Source: Peribacillus alkalitolerans (GTDB lineage: Bacteria; Bacillota; Bacilli; Bacillales; DSM-1321). From it: a stretch of 36,371 nt of DNA. A program made the position numbers and the translations under genes. Shown piece by piece: positions 8,712 through 16,685 of this stretch; positions within the stretch are counted from its first letter, which is position 1; each line of letters starts with the position of its first letter. A model generated the notes under the pieces. The model did no database searches. It was not told the DNA's origin and saw only the letters and a list, made by a program, of their open reading frames with translations. The stretch lies in the NCBI RefSeq assembly GCF_010882125.1, contig NZ_JAAGVZ010000028.1, positions 1 through 36,371 of the forward strand, given 5' to 3'.

Positions 8712-9854
8712 TTAACAACCAAATTGTCTTGCGATGACCAATCTTTGAACCTCAGAAGTTCCCTCTCCAATTTCAAGCAACTTCGCATCACGTAAGAATC
8801 TTTCAACCTCGTATTCTCTCATATAGCCATAACCACCATGAATTTGAATCGCCTGATTACATGCGCGGAATGCCATTTCAGATGCGAAAAGTTTTGCATA
8901 AGCTGATTCTTTCGTAAAGTTTTTACCTTGATCCTTCAACCAAGCTGCTTTATATACCATTGTTCTTGCCAAATCAATTTCCATTGCCATATCTGCTAGT
9001 TTGAACTGGATAGCCTGGAAGTTTGAAATCGATTTGCCGAACTGAACTCTTTCTTTTGAATATGCGAGTGCTCTTTCAAAAGCTGCTTGAGCCAAACCTA
9101 CTGCCAATGCAGCAATCGAAATTCTACCGCCATCAAGTGTGTAAAGGAATTGCTTAAACCCTTTCTCTGGGTCTCCTAAAATATTCTCTTTCGGTACCCT
9201 AACATCCTGCAAAATTATTTCAGAAGTATTGGATGCACGCACACCCATTTTGTCATAGTTACTTGTAATTTTTAGACCTGGTGTATTAGTTGGAACTAAA
9301 AATGCGGAAATGATATTTTTACCTCTTTCGTCTTTCCCTGTAACCGCTGTAACTGTAATCGTCTCAGCATAGCCTGCATTGGTAATCCAGCATTTCTCAC
9401 CATTGATTACATACTCATCACCGTCTAATACAGCCCTAGTTCGAGTACCGCCTGCATCAGATCCAGCATTTGGTTCCGTCAAACCGAATGAAGCCAATGC
9501 TTTACCACTTGCTAATGGAACAAGGAACTTTTGTTTTTGTTCTTCTGTACCAAAGTAGTAAATTGGTGAAGCTCCAAGGGAAACTGCAGCAGCATAACTA
9601 AGACCAGTACCTCCACAAGCTTTACCAATTTCTTCAACTGCAATCGCATAAGAAATGGTGTCCCCACCAGATCCACCGTATTGTTCTGGGAACGGAATTC
9701 CTAGCAAGCCAAGCTCTCCCATTTGCTTAAATACCTCTTCAGGAAAACGTGAATCTCTATCAAGTTCAATTGCAATTGGCTTAATTTCTTTCTCAGCAAA
9801 ATCTGCCACCATTTCTTTAATCATTTGTTGTTCTTTCGTCAATTCAAAATTCAT
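8712..9854 (-). CDS. yngJ: Acyl-CoA dehydrogenase, probable isovaleryl-CoA dehydrogenase
   Basis: 380 aa, the standard length for this FAD flavoenzyme. It shows the N-terminal helical domain, the middle signature FGLTEPNAGSDAGGT (flavin contact), CWITNAG, and the C-terminal block IQIHGGYGYMREYEVERFLRDAK followed by EIGEGTSEVQ. It oxidises an acyl-CoA to the 2,3-enoyl-CoA and passes electrons to ETF. Operon context (carboxylase, methylglutaconyl hydratase, HMG-CoA lyase) suggests isovaleryl-CoA to 3-methylcrotonyl-CoA. It is the first catabolic gene; AAGGGGG lies seven bases before the ATG, and a TetR-type palindrome and a cre-like site lie just upstream. Confidence 0.9.
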   Translation of the reverse strand: MNFELTKEQQMIKEMVADFAEKEIKPIAIELDRDSRFPEEVFKQMGELGLLGIPFPEQYGGSGGDTISYAIAVEEIGKACGGTGLSYAAAVSLGASPIYYFGTEEQKQKFLVPLASGKALASFGLTEPNAGSDAGGTRTRAVLDGDEYVINGEKCWITNAGYAETITVTAVTGKDERGKNIISAFLVPTNTPGLKITSNYDKMGVRASNTSEIILQDVRVPKENILGDPEKGFKQFLYTLDGGRISIAALAVGLAQAAFERALAYSKERVQFGKSISNFQAIQFKLADMAMEIDLARTMVYKAAWLKDQGKNFTKESAYAKLFASEMAFRACNQAIQIHGGYGYMREYEVERFLRDAKLLEIGEGTSEVQRLVIARQFGC

Positions 9855-9878
9855 CTTAAATCCCCCTTAGTTTTCGCA

Positions 9879-9896
9879 AGACCGACTAGTTGGTCT
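9879..9896. promoter_or_regulatory. TetR-type operator palindrome before yngJ
   Basis: AGACCGACTAGTTGGTCT is an 18-bp palindrome broken at a single symmetric pair. It lies 25 bases upstream of the yngJ start and 29 bases below the end of the adjacent tetR-family gene. Size and symmetry fit a TetR-family dimer site; the adjacent regulator is the natural candidate. That link is inference. Confidence 0.55.
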
Positions 9897-9914
9897 GTCC
9901 TGCACATAATGATT

Positions 9915-9928
9915 TGTAAACGCTTTAA
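9915..9928. promoter_or_regulatory. cre-like CcpA site before yngJ
   Basis: TGTAAACGCTTTAA matches the Bacillus cre consensus TGWAANCGNTNWCA at all but one position. It overlaps the stop codon of the tetR gene and lies about 60 bases upstream of yngJ. It would let CcpA repress amino-acid/fatty-acid catabolism when sugar is plentiful. Confidence 0.45.
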
Positions 9929-10563
9929 ATAGAGTGGGTTGTCGAATTTATTAAACGGTATTTTTGGTAGTCTTGGATGTTTTTAGCATGTTCGGTCCAA
10001 ATAGACTGCAAAACAATGTCGGTAAAGATATTGGCAATTTCTTCTATCGTTTTTCCACCATCTACCCTGTACCATTTATAAGTCCAGTTCACCATGCCCA
10101 GGATCGACATGCCAGTAATCTCAATTGGTAGTTCTGTTCGAAATTCACCTTTTTCTCTACCTTCTTCGATGACTTGAAAAAGCAAATCCCTATATTGATC
10201 ACGCTTTTTTTTAATAACTTGAATGTATTGCGGCTTTAAATACATGCTTTCTTGATAAAAAACTGATATATGAGGTTTATAGAGGTGAAACACTTTTACA
10301 AATGACTGTATAATACTCTGAAGTTTTTCTGTGGGGCTTTGACTGGTTGCAAGTGCTTCTTGAGCTTTATTTAATACATATGAAATAAAGTAATCATGAA
10401 TGACATAAAGGAGTTCATCTTTTGACTGGAAGTGATGATAAAATCCTCCTTTAGAGGTTCCACTTTCCTGAACTATCTGATGGACAGATACTCCGTGATA
10501 TCCATGCTGTTCAAATAGACGCAGTGCGGTTTCAATGATTTTATCCTTAAGTTCCGTAGCAAT
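9925..10563 (-). CDS. TetR/AcrR family regulator with apparent AUU start
   Basis: 212 aa. The helix-turn-helix region reads ALRLFEQHGYHGVSVHQIVQ then SGTSKGGFYHHFQSKDELL, a textbook TetR N-terminus, followed by an all-helical ligand domain. The frame is open from a TAG at about 10581 and contains no ATG, GTG or TTG before the HTH; the first such codon (GTG at 10293) is far inside the protein. GGAGG is followed after three bases by ATT (10561-10563) and then ATELKDKI, so I place the start there. A canonical start lost by mutation or a sequencing error is the alternative. It lies 70 bases upstream of yngJ on the same strand and probably represses the leucine operon in response to an acyl-CoA. 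Confidence 0.7.
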   Translation of the reverse strand: MATELKDKIIETALRLFEQHGYHGVSVHQIVQESGTSKGGFYHHFQSKDELLYVIHDYFISYVLNKAQEALATSQSPTEKLQSIIQSFVKVFHLYKPHISVFYQESMYLKPQYIQVIKKKRDQYRDLLFQVIEEGREKGEFRTELPIEITGMSILGMVNWTYKWYRVDGGKTIEEIANIFTDIVLQSIWTEHAKNIQDYQKYRLINSTTHSI

Positions 10564-10611
10564 ATTCCTCCATTCGTTCTACATATTGAAAAGGTTACTT
10601 ATCCTGATTTG

Positions 10612-10639
10612 ATTTTAACAGACAATTTAAAATTGTCAA
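10612..10639 (-). promoter_or_regulatory. Sigma-A-type promoter of the tetR gene with overlapping palindrome
   Basis: On minus, TTGACA (10634-10639) and TAAAAT (10612-10617) are separated by 16 bases. The perfect odd palindrome GACAATTT-A-AAATTGTC (10621-10637) covers the end of the -35 box and most of the spacer, where a repressor would block polymerase. Its sequence differs from the palindrome before yngJ, so it need not bind the same protein. Confidence 0.55.
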
Positions 10640-10648
10640 TTTCTTATG

Positions 10649-10662
10649 TGGAATCGCTTTCA
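10649..10662. promoter_or_regulatory. Second cre-like site, upstream of the tetR promoter
   Basis: TGGAATCGCTTTCA differs from the cre consensus only at position 3. It lies ten bases upstream of the -35 box of the tetR promoter. With the site at 9915-9928 it brackets the regulator gene. Confidence 0.4.
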
Positions 10663-10810
10663 AAAATTTTATATGCTACCCAGATAGCCCTATAACAGTT
10701 GTTTCTAGGTAGCTAAGTAATTAATTCTTTTTAATTAGGAACTGCCGTGGAGTACCTACGAATGTTGTTTTCTTGAAATCAGGATATATGGATTGGTAGT
10801 GTACATAGAA

Positions 10811-10851
10811 ATGGCAAGCGACTTCTTTCTAATGAAAGTTTCCCTTGCCAT
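10811..10851 (-). terminator. Hairpin downstream of the secreted-protein gene
   Basis: ATGGCAAG (10811-10818) pairs with CTTGCCAT (10844-10851), and an inner CTTTC/GAAAG stem closes a TAAT loop. It lies 39 bases past the stop at 10890; on minus it is followed by TTTC only. The rest of 10664-10889 contains no other clear element except a small GCTACC/GGTAGC pair. Confidence 0.5.
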
Positions 10852-10889
10852 ATCCTATGATGTTCGCCTATTTTTGGTTAATCGTGCAT

Positions 10890-11642
10890 TTATTTACGTG
10901 ATTTAAGTTCTCGGAACTTCACTTTTTCTAGCACCCACTTGCCATTTGCATAAAACCAAAGTGATTCAATATCCCCGATTCCGTCTGCATGATACGCCCC
11001 GCTTACCCGCTGTATCCCATTTAACCCTAAGCCTGATAGTGTCCTTGTAATTTTCATACTTGAATAAGGATCTATCATGAGCTCGGTAGGCTCACTTAAT
11101 TTCCCGTCCTTATATAGCCCCATCCGATCGTAATCTTCTTTTCTGCCGGATAAATCGATTGTATAACTTTTGTTATTTGGAAGCTTGATTCTCGCCTTGT
11201 AGCCATCTATAAAATATGCTTCTACTTGTACTGGTAGTGGAACCGATAAATCAACAAACTTCCGGTCTTTAAACGAGTACAATTCATTCTCTACAATACC
11301 TCCACTACCACCAGTCTGTATAGAAACAAAAACATCCTTACAACCATCGTGATTCAAGTCTGCGAATTGGACTGTTGGTTCATATCCGCTACCTACCTGT
11401 AATGTTTTTTCGCCACCTTCGCTAAACTGGACTCTTAAATAGATTTCTTTCAAAAAATTTGCAGTCTCGTCATATGGAATACCGATTAATGAAAGAGTGT
11501 CCTTCTTGCCATCACAGGTTACATTTTCTTTTGTTGATACTATAGTTTTAGGTTTAACTTGCGCTGCGGACGTTTCAAGTGCTGGAAGTGCAAATAAGAT
11601 TCCAAATGTGATTATAGATAGGACTAACTTCTTCACTCTCAA
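10890..11642 (-). CDS. Secreted protein of unknown function with FG-GAP/VCBS-like motif
   Basis: 250 aa with a signal peptide: VKKLVLSIITFGILFALPAL then cleavage near ETSAAQ. The mature part contains VQFADLNHDGCKDVFVSIQTGGSGG, an Asp-rich DxNxDGxxD calcium-loop pattern of VCBS/FG-GAP proteins. Only two cysteines are visible in the mature part (VTCDG and HDGCKD), compatible with one disulphide. No enzymatic motif seen. The start is TTG (11642) with AGAAGG seven bases upstream; the GTG two codons later is an alternative. Likely acts outside the membrane; role unknown. Confidence 0.75.
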   Translation of the reverse strand: MRVKKLVLSIITFGILFALPALETSAAQVKPKTIVSTKENVTCDGKKDTLSLIGIPYDETANFLKEIYLRVQFSEGGEKTLQVGSGYEPTVQFADLNHDGCKDVFVSIQTGGSGGIVENELYSFKDRKFVDLSVPLPVQVEAYFIDGYKARIKLPNNKSYTIDLSGRKEDYDRMGLYKDGKLSEPTELMIDPYSSMKITRTLSGLGLNGIQRVSGAYHADGIGDIESLWFYANGKWVLEKVKFRELKSRK

Positions 11643-11823
11643 TTCCAGACCTTCTTTCTTAGTGAATATTGTGTATTTTTCGCTGTGTTTAATGTTTCCA
11701 AAATTACAGGAATTATCCTTCGTGGTTCCATTGTATATTAAAGCATTTTATGGATGTAAGGTAGTTAGTTATACCCATTAAAATGAGGCTTGGTTGGTGT
11801 CTGAACCACAGGGCCTGCTGAGC

Positions 11824-12110
11824 CATGGAATAAAGAATAAGTGATTGGTATTTGTAATAACAAATGGATATTCCACTCCAGACGTGGAAATACAAGAAAT
11901 AAGATGGATAAAAAATCGATTTTTCTAAAAAGTGAAGGATATATTTTAAAAAATGAAGGATAAAAGATACGAAAGTGTTGGATAACCAGGGTAGAGTGAA
12001 GGATAAAAGGTCTTTTCTGTTAGATAAAATTAGGATCTTTTGGTTGACGTTCCCTCCCGAGTTCATGGAATAAGGTATAAGTTGTCGATATCTGAGAAAA
12101 CAAATGGATA
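11824..12110. repeat. Degenerate 21-22 bp tandem repeat between 240-bp-spaced direct repeats
   Basis: The units GTGAAGGATAAAAG... recur with GGATA/AGATA at 11937, 11958, 11980, 12001 and 12022, a period of 21-22 bases. Looser GGATA copies lie at 11866 and 11906. The block is flanked by two imperfect 47-bp direct repeats (11824-11870 and 12064-12110; both begin CATGGAATAA and end CAAATGGATA) offset by exactly 240 bases. No start codon or ribosome site supports the open frame that crosses it. This fills most of the 560-base gap between the secreted protein and the nucleotidase. Confidence 0.65.
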
Positions 12111-12125
12111 TTTCGATAAGGCAAT

Positions 12126-12180
12126 AAAGGGACGGTTCTCTTGCTTCTTTTTTGTATGGAAGCAGAAGAAACGTCCCTTT
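12126..12180 (-). terminator. Long hairpin after the 5'-nucleotidase gene
   Basis: 22-base arms (12126-12147 and 12159-12180) match at 19 positions: AAAGGGACG...TTGCTTC and its complement. The element lies 23 bases beyond the stop at 12203. No strong T-run follows. It resembles the dispersed GGGACG-type hairpin repeats of bacilli (from memory), so it may be a mobile REP-like hairpin serving as a terminator. Confidence 0.6.
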
Positions 12181-12202
12181 ACTGTTTATTTGTAATCTAT
12201 TC

Positions 12203-14011
12203 CTAATATTGAAGTTTTTGCACTCTGTTATCAATAGTATAGGTAATAGGCTGTGGTAAGGCTTGAATGAAATTCAATAGAGCATCCAAATCAACTGGAC
12301 CAACTTCTTTATTTTGTGCTTTGGTAAAGACAGTAAATCCGTCACCACCTCCAGAAAGGAAGGCATTTGCTGTTACAGTATACGTTTTATTAGGGTCCAT
12401 TGTTGACCCATCTGAAAGTATGATGTTTACAACCTTTTGTCCAACTGGAAGGTTTGCATCCCAAGTATATTTAAAACCAGAAATTTGAAGCATTGTCGTT
12501 TTGGATGTCCCCCACTGCTGGTTGAGGAGATCACGAATTTGCTGACCCGTCATGGTTACTTTTGTCAGATCATTATTAAATGGTTGAACTGTGTATACTT
12601 CACCCCACGTAATTTCCCCTGCATCTATATCTGCACGTATACCACCAGGGTTCATAAAAGCAATATCTGTTTTCATCGTACTTCTTTGAGCATCGGCAAT
12701 TAAATCACCTAGTAGCGATTCCCCATTGGCGTTCTGCATGGCAGGTAGGTTCACAGATGTAGTTGCTATTACACGGTTTACAATCGGTTCTACTTTCTTC
12801 TCGTAATTTTCGAGCATTTGTTTTATTTCAGAATCGGGTTCAATTCCTTCTTGAAAGGTTGTTATGATTTCTGCCCTTTTTGAAACGATATCTTTTGTTT
12901 TCGGATCAATTTCAATATCAACATCAGAGAAAGCCGTTCCATAGGAATAAGATTGAACCACTAGTTTATTGTTAATGGTTGCATTCATATGGGCATGGTT
13001 ATGTGCACCATAGATAATATCGACTTCTTCGTCTACATTATTTGCTAGTCTCACTAAGTCTCCTGTTGGATTTTCTCCATTTACCCCGGAGCTACCTGGA
13101 TTATGTGAAAGCACAACGATTGATTTTACACCTTGTTTTTTTAATTCTGCTACATTTCGATTAATTGCTTCCACTTCATCGGTAAACTTATATCCTGCAA
13201 TGCCACTAGCCACAACGACTGTCGGTGTTTCAGTTGTCACAACACCAATAAAACCGATTGGCATACCATTTACTTTCATAATCTTATAAGGCGGTAAGAG
13301 CGTTTCTCCCGTTTTTTCATTTATTACATTCGCGACAACCCATGGAAAATTAGATCCAGCAAAATTACCCGTTTTCTCATGCGTCCCCCCGTTTATCAGT
13401 CGAAGAAGTTCGTTTACTCCTTCATCAAATTCATGGTTACCAACTGTTCCGATATCAAAACCTAATTTGTTCAAAATCTCTATCGTGGGTTCATCCTGCA
13501 TAAGTGCGGAAACAGGTGGGCTTGCCCCAACCATATCTCCTACTTGTACATGAAGGGTATTTTTATTTTCTGATTCCCTTTGTTTTAAATAGGCTGCTAA
13601 CACATCTACTCGACCTGCTGATTTTCCTGCTACTTTACGCGTAACATTTAACTGACCGTGTAAATCATTAATTCCTAGTAATTGCACTTGAATAAATCGA
13701 TTGTCGGCTGCAGGTGGTTTTTGTTTTTTCTTTTGTGTAGCTTCTGGACGATTAGAAATATGTCCATGATATTCTTCTGATAAACCATTGTCTCCTCGGG
13801 CAACCTCATTCGTCTTACTAGGATTATTAGTTTGGTTAGTTGTTGTATTAGTAAGATTGATTTTGTTGATATCATTATTCTTGTCCTTAACCTGCCGATA
13901 CCCTTGATTATTCGTATTGTTTTGCATTTGATCATTACCATATTGGTTTCCCGTACAACCTATTAAGCTGATAAGGGTTAAGAAAATAAATGCTCTATAC
14001 ATCCAGTTCAT
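12203..14011 (-). CDS. 5'-nucleotidase / UDP-sugar-hydrolase-type lipoprotein
   Basis: 602 aa. The start ATG at 14011 has GGAGG six bases upstream; the open frame begins 11 codons earlier without a site. It has a lipoprotein signal with lipobox LIGC (Cys19), then an 85-residue Asn/Gln/Thr/Lys-rich linker. The metallophosphatase domain follows: GINDLHG (Asp116, His118), VGDMVGASPP, GNHEFDEG, LSHNPG and GAHNHAH. The 5'-nucleotidase C-terminal domain includes GESLLGDLIADAQR, NPGGIRADI and SGGGDGF. It should remove phosphate from extracellular nucleotides (or cyclic nucleotides/UDP-sugars) at the outer face of the membrane. GAHNHAH replaces the more usual GGHSH but keeps the metal histidines. Confidence 0.88.
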   Translation of the reverse strand: MNWMYRAFIFLTLISLIGCTGNQYGNDQMQNNTNNQGYRQVKDKNNDINKINLTNTTTNQTNNPSKTNEVARGDNGLSEEYHGHISNRPEATQKKKQKPPAADNRFIQVQLLGINDLHGQLNVTRKVAGKSAGRVDVLAAYLKQRESENKNTLHVQVGDMVGASPPVSALMQDEPTIEILNKLGFDIGTVGNHEFDEGVNELLRLINGGTHEKTGNFAGSNFPWVVANVINEKTGETLLPPYKIMKVNGMPIGFIGVVTTETPTVVVASGIAGYKFTDEVEAINRNVAELKKQGVKSIVVLSHNPGSSGVNGENPTGDLVRLANNVDEEVDIIYGAHNHAHMNATINNKLVVQSYSYGTAFSDVDIEIDPKTKDIVSKRAEIITTFQEGIEPDSEIKQMLENYEKKVEPIVNRVIATTSVNLPAMQNANGESLLGDLIADAQRSTMKTDIAFMNPGGIRADIDAGEITWGEVYTVQPFNNDLTKVTMTGQQIRDLLNQQWGTSKTTMLQISGFKYTWDANLPVGQKVVNIILSDGSTMDPNKTYTVTANAFLSGGGDGFTVFTKAQNKEVGPVDLDALLNFIQALPQPITYTIDNRVQKLQY

Positions 14012-14205
14012 AACATTCCTCCTTATGTAATATAGTGTGCTCATTTTATATTTTGTAAGTGGGGTTTTGAATATTCAGCTTAGAAGTTAACAACAGAAAT
14101 TATGTTCCTTTGATAACGAGTTTTGAATAAAAAGTAAATATCTATAGACCAACCCTGGAAACTTTCAAGATATGATTTACAATCCAAGTCTCCACCATAT
14201 AAATT

Positions 14206-14242
14206 AAAAAGGGTGACCCCTTTTAAAAGAGCCACCCTTTTT
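14206..14242 (-). terminator. Terminator of parE-parC
   Basis: On minus AAAAAAGGGTG pairs with CACCCTTTTT across a purine-rich loop that itself can pair (CTTTTAAAAG). The T-run and AATTTA follow. It begins right after the parC stop. Confidence 0.85.
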
Positions 14243-14243
14243 T

Positions 14244-16682
14244 CTATGAATCAGTTTGTTCAGTTTTGGAAAAAGCCTTGGATACAAGGATGATTGGACC
14301 TGATTCACTTTCGTCAAAAATGAAGGATCCATTTGAATACCGGTCACTGAATTTAAGTTCAGTCATTGGAAGTTCTGTTGATTGTCCCTTTTCTGTCATG
14401 ACAGTAATGACATCAGTTTGATCCACAATCTCTACTCCAGCAATTCTATGAGGATTATTTTTTAATTCTCGAAGCATGAGGACACCTCGTTTTGCACGGG
14501 TTGTTTTCTCAAACTCTGATAGTTTTACTCTCTTAATCGCTCCGCGTTGAGTAGCTACTACTAGAGATTGCCTTTCATCTTCGATTATTTTTCCGCTTAC
14601 TACATAATCGTCCTCTTTAAGGTTCATCCCTTTGACACCGGCTGCACGTGCGCCAATAGGGGTAATTTCCTCTTCTTTAAACCATAATCCATATCCTAAT
14701 CTACTAGCTAAGAAGATTTCCTTATTTCCATCCGTAACATGGACTTCAATAAGTTCATCCTCATCCTTTAAATTGATTGCAACAAGTGGCTTAGAATATC
14801 GCTGCGCCTTATATAAAGCAAGTTCTGATTTCTTCACCATTCCATTTTTCGTAATAAATAATAAGAAATGCGGTTGTTCGAAGTCTTGGATAGGAATCGC
14901 TTTCAAAATGGTTTCGTCTCGATCAATCGGGATAATATTAGCAATATGTTGTCCAATGTCCTTCCAACGGATGTCTGGAAGCTGGTGGACAGGACAATAT
15001 AAATAATTCCCTTTGTTCGTAAAGAGTAGGATAACATCCTTTGTGTTCATTTCGTATTGATAACGAATCATGTCAGTATCCTTCATGCCGTAGTCTTGGC
15101 CTCCGGATGCAGCAAAGGATCTCAGGCTTGTCCGCTTAACATAGCCCTCTTTCGTCACAGTGACCCATACGTCCTCACTTGCAACCATAACATCCAGGTT
15201 GATTTTGATTTCTTCGATTTCCTCTTCGATTTTGGAAAGTCGAACGTCATTGAATTGTTTTTTAACACCTTTTAGTTCATTCTTGATCACTGCAAGAAGC
15301 TTTTTCTCGCTTTCAAGAATTGAAAGTAGTTCCGCGATTTTATTTTTCAGTTCTTCCGCTTCTTCCTGAAGAGCTGTAATGTCTGTATTCGTCAATCTGT
15401 ATAATTGCAACGAAACGATGGCTTCCGATTGCGGTTCGGTGAAATCGAATTTAGCCATTAAGTTGTTCTTTGCATCACGCTTGTCATTAGAAGCACGGAT
15501 TGCTGCAATGACTTCATCCAGGATGGACAATGCCTTCATTAAGCCTTCGACTATATGTTCACGGTCACGAGCTTTCTGCAATTCATATTTCGAGCGGTTT
15601 GTAACAACTTCCTTCCGATGATCGATATAGGCGTCCAAAAGGTCTCGTAAACCCATAAGTGTTGGACGTTTTTTATGGATTGCCACCATATTGAAGTTAT
15701 ATGGAACTTGAAGGTCTGTACTTTTATAAAGGAAATTCAAGACGCCGTCCGCATCTGCCTCCTTTTTTAAATCGACAACAATCCTAAGCCCTGTACGATC
15801 CGTTTCATCACGTATTTCGGAAATGCCTTCCACTTTCCTGTCTAATCGAAGCTCGTCCATCTTTTTCACGAGGTTGGCCTTGTTCACTTCGAAAGGAATC
15901 TCAGTAATGACGATTTGCTGCTTTCCTCCACGAACATCTTCAACCGCAGCCTTCCCACGGATAATGATTTTACCTTTACCCGTTTCATAGGCTTTTTTGA
16001 TGCCTTCCACCCCTTGGATGATCCCTCCGGTTGGAAAGTCTGGACCTTTAATAACTGTCATTAATTCATCGACAGAACTGTCTGGGTTTTCCATCCGCAT
16101 GATGGCTGCATCGATGACCTCCCCAAGCTGATGAGGAGGGATTTCTGTCGCGTAACCTGCTGATATCCCAGTTGATCCGTTCACAAGCAGGTTCGGATAC
16201 ATCGCTGGCAGGACAACTGGTTCACTGGATGTGTCGTCAAAATTCGGTATGAAATCTACGGTCCTTTTTTCAATATCACGCAAAAGCTCACCTGAAATGG
16301 AAGACAGGCGAGCTTCTGTATAACGCATTGCGGCTGGTGGATCTCCGTCGATACTACCATTGTTACCGTGCATTTCTACTAACAGCTTACGTAGCTTCCA
16401 ATCCTGACTCATACGGACCATTGCGTCATATACAGAAGAGTCTCCATGCGGGTGATAATTCCCGATTACATTACCGACTGTCTTCGCAGACTTCCTGAAT
16501 CCTTTTTCATGCGTATTCCCTTCAACGTGCATTGCAAAAAGAATACGTCGTTGTACCGGCTTCAAACCATCACGTGCATCTGGCAGTGCACGATCTTGGA
16601 TAATATACTTACTATAACGACCGAATCGATCGCCTAACACTTCCTCCAAGGGGAGGTCTCGGAATTTTTCCATTGATGTCAT
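14244..16682 (-). CDS. parC: DNA topoisomerase IV subunit A
   Basis: 812 aa, full length. N-terminal: [19 protein letters not shown], the quinolone region [16 protein letters not shown] and active-site Tyr121 in [11 protein letters not shown]. Middle: coiled-coil tower. C-terminal: pinwheel repeats, e.g. [33 protein letters not shown]. With ParE it unlinks daughter chromosomes and relaxes supercoils. The resistance positions are Ser82 (equivalent to Staphylococcus Ser80) and Asp86 (equivalent to Glu84), the susceptible-type state for Ser. The start lies four bases past the parE stop; its ribosome site GGAGGAGG is the 3' end of parE, so the subunits are translationally coupled. The parC branch rather than gyrA is called from the partner gene and plsY/yneT neighbours. 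Confidence 0.95.
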   Translation of the reverse strand: MTSMEKFRDLPLEEVLGDRFGRYSKYIIQDRALPDARDGLKPVQRRILFAMHVEGNTHEKGFRKSAKTVGNVIGNYHPHGDSSVYDAMVRMSQDWKLRKLLVEMHGNNGSIDGDPPAAMRYTEARLSSISGELLRDIEKRTVDFIPNFDDTSSEPVVLPAMYPNLLVNGSTGISAGYATEIPPHQLGEVIDAAIMRMENPDSSVDELMTVIKGPDFPTGGIIQGVEGIKKAYETGKGKIIIRGKAAVEDVRGGKQQIVITEIPFEVNKANLVKKMDELRLDRKVEGISEIRDETDRTGLRIVVDLKKEADADGVLNFLYKSTDLQVPYNFNMVAIHKKRPTLMGLRDLLDAYIDHRKEVVTNRSKYELQKARDREHIVEGLMKALSILDEVIAAIRASNDKRDAKNNLMAKFDFTEPQSEAIVSLQLYRLTNTDITALQEEAEELKNKIAELLSILESEKKLLAVIKNELKGVKKQFNDVRLSKIEEEIEEIKINLDVMVASEDVWVTVTKEGYVKRTSLRSFAASGGQDYGMKDTDMIRYQYEMNTKDVILLFTNKGNYLYCPVHQLPDIRWKDIGQHIANIIPIDRDETILKAIPIQDFEQPHFLLFITKNGMVKKSELALYKAQRYSKPLVAINLKDEDELIEVHVTDGNKEIFLASRLGYGLWFKEEEITPIGARAAGVKGMNLKEDDYVVSGKIIEDERQSLVVATQRGAIKRVKLSEFEKTTRAKRGVLMLRELKNNPHRIAGVEIVDQTDVITVMTEKGQSTELPMTELKFSDRYSNGSFIFDESESGPIILVSKAFSKTEQTDS

Positions 16683-16685
16683 GTT

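Noticed and set aside
11824-12110. CRISPR array
   Set aside because: Repeat units are 21-22 bases, degenerate and directly adjacent, without spacers or cas genes.
11713-12234. 173-codon open frame on minus across the tandem repeat
   Set aside because: It has no ribosome site, overlaps the end of the nucleotidase gene, and its Phe/Leu/Tyr-rich seven-residue periodicity is just the 21-bp DNA repeat read as codons.
14880-14900. cre-like sequence inside parC
   Set aside because: Two mismatches and an internal position in a conserved coding region; chance similarity.
16410-16450. Quinolone-resistance mutation in ParC
   Set aside because: Ser82 is the susceptible-type residue; Asp86 in place of Glu is probably natural for this lineage rather than a resistance change.
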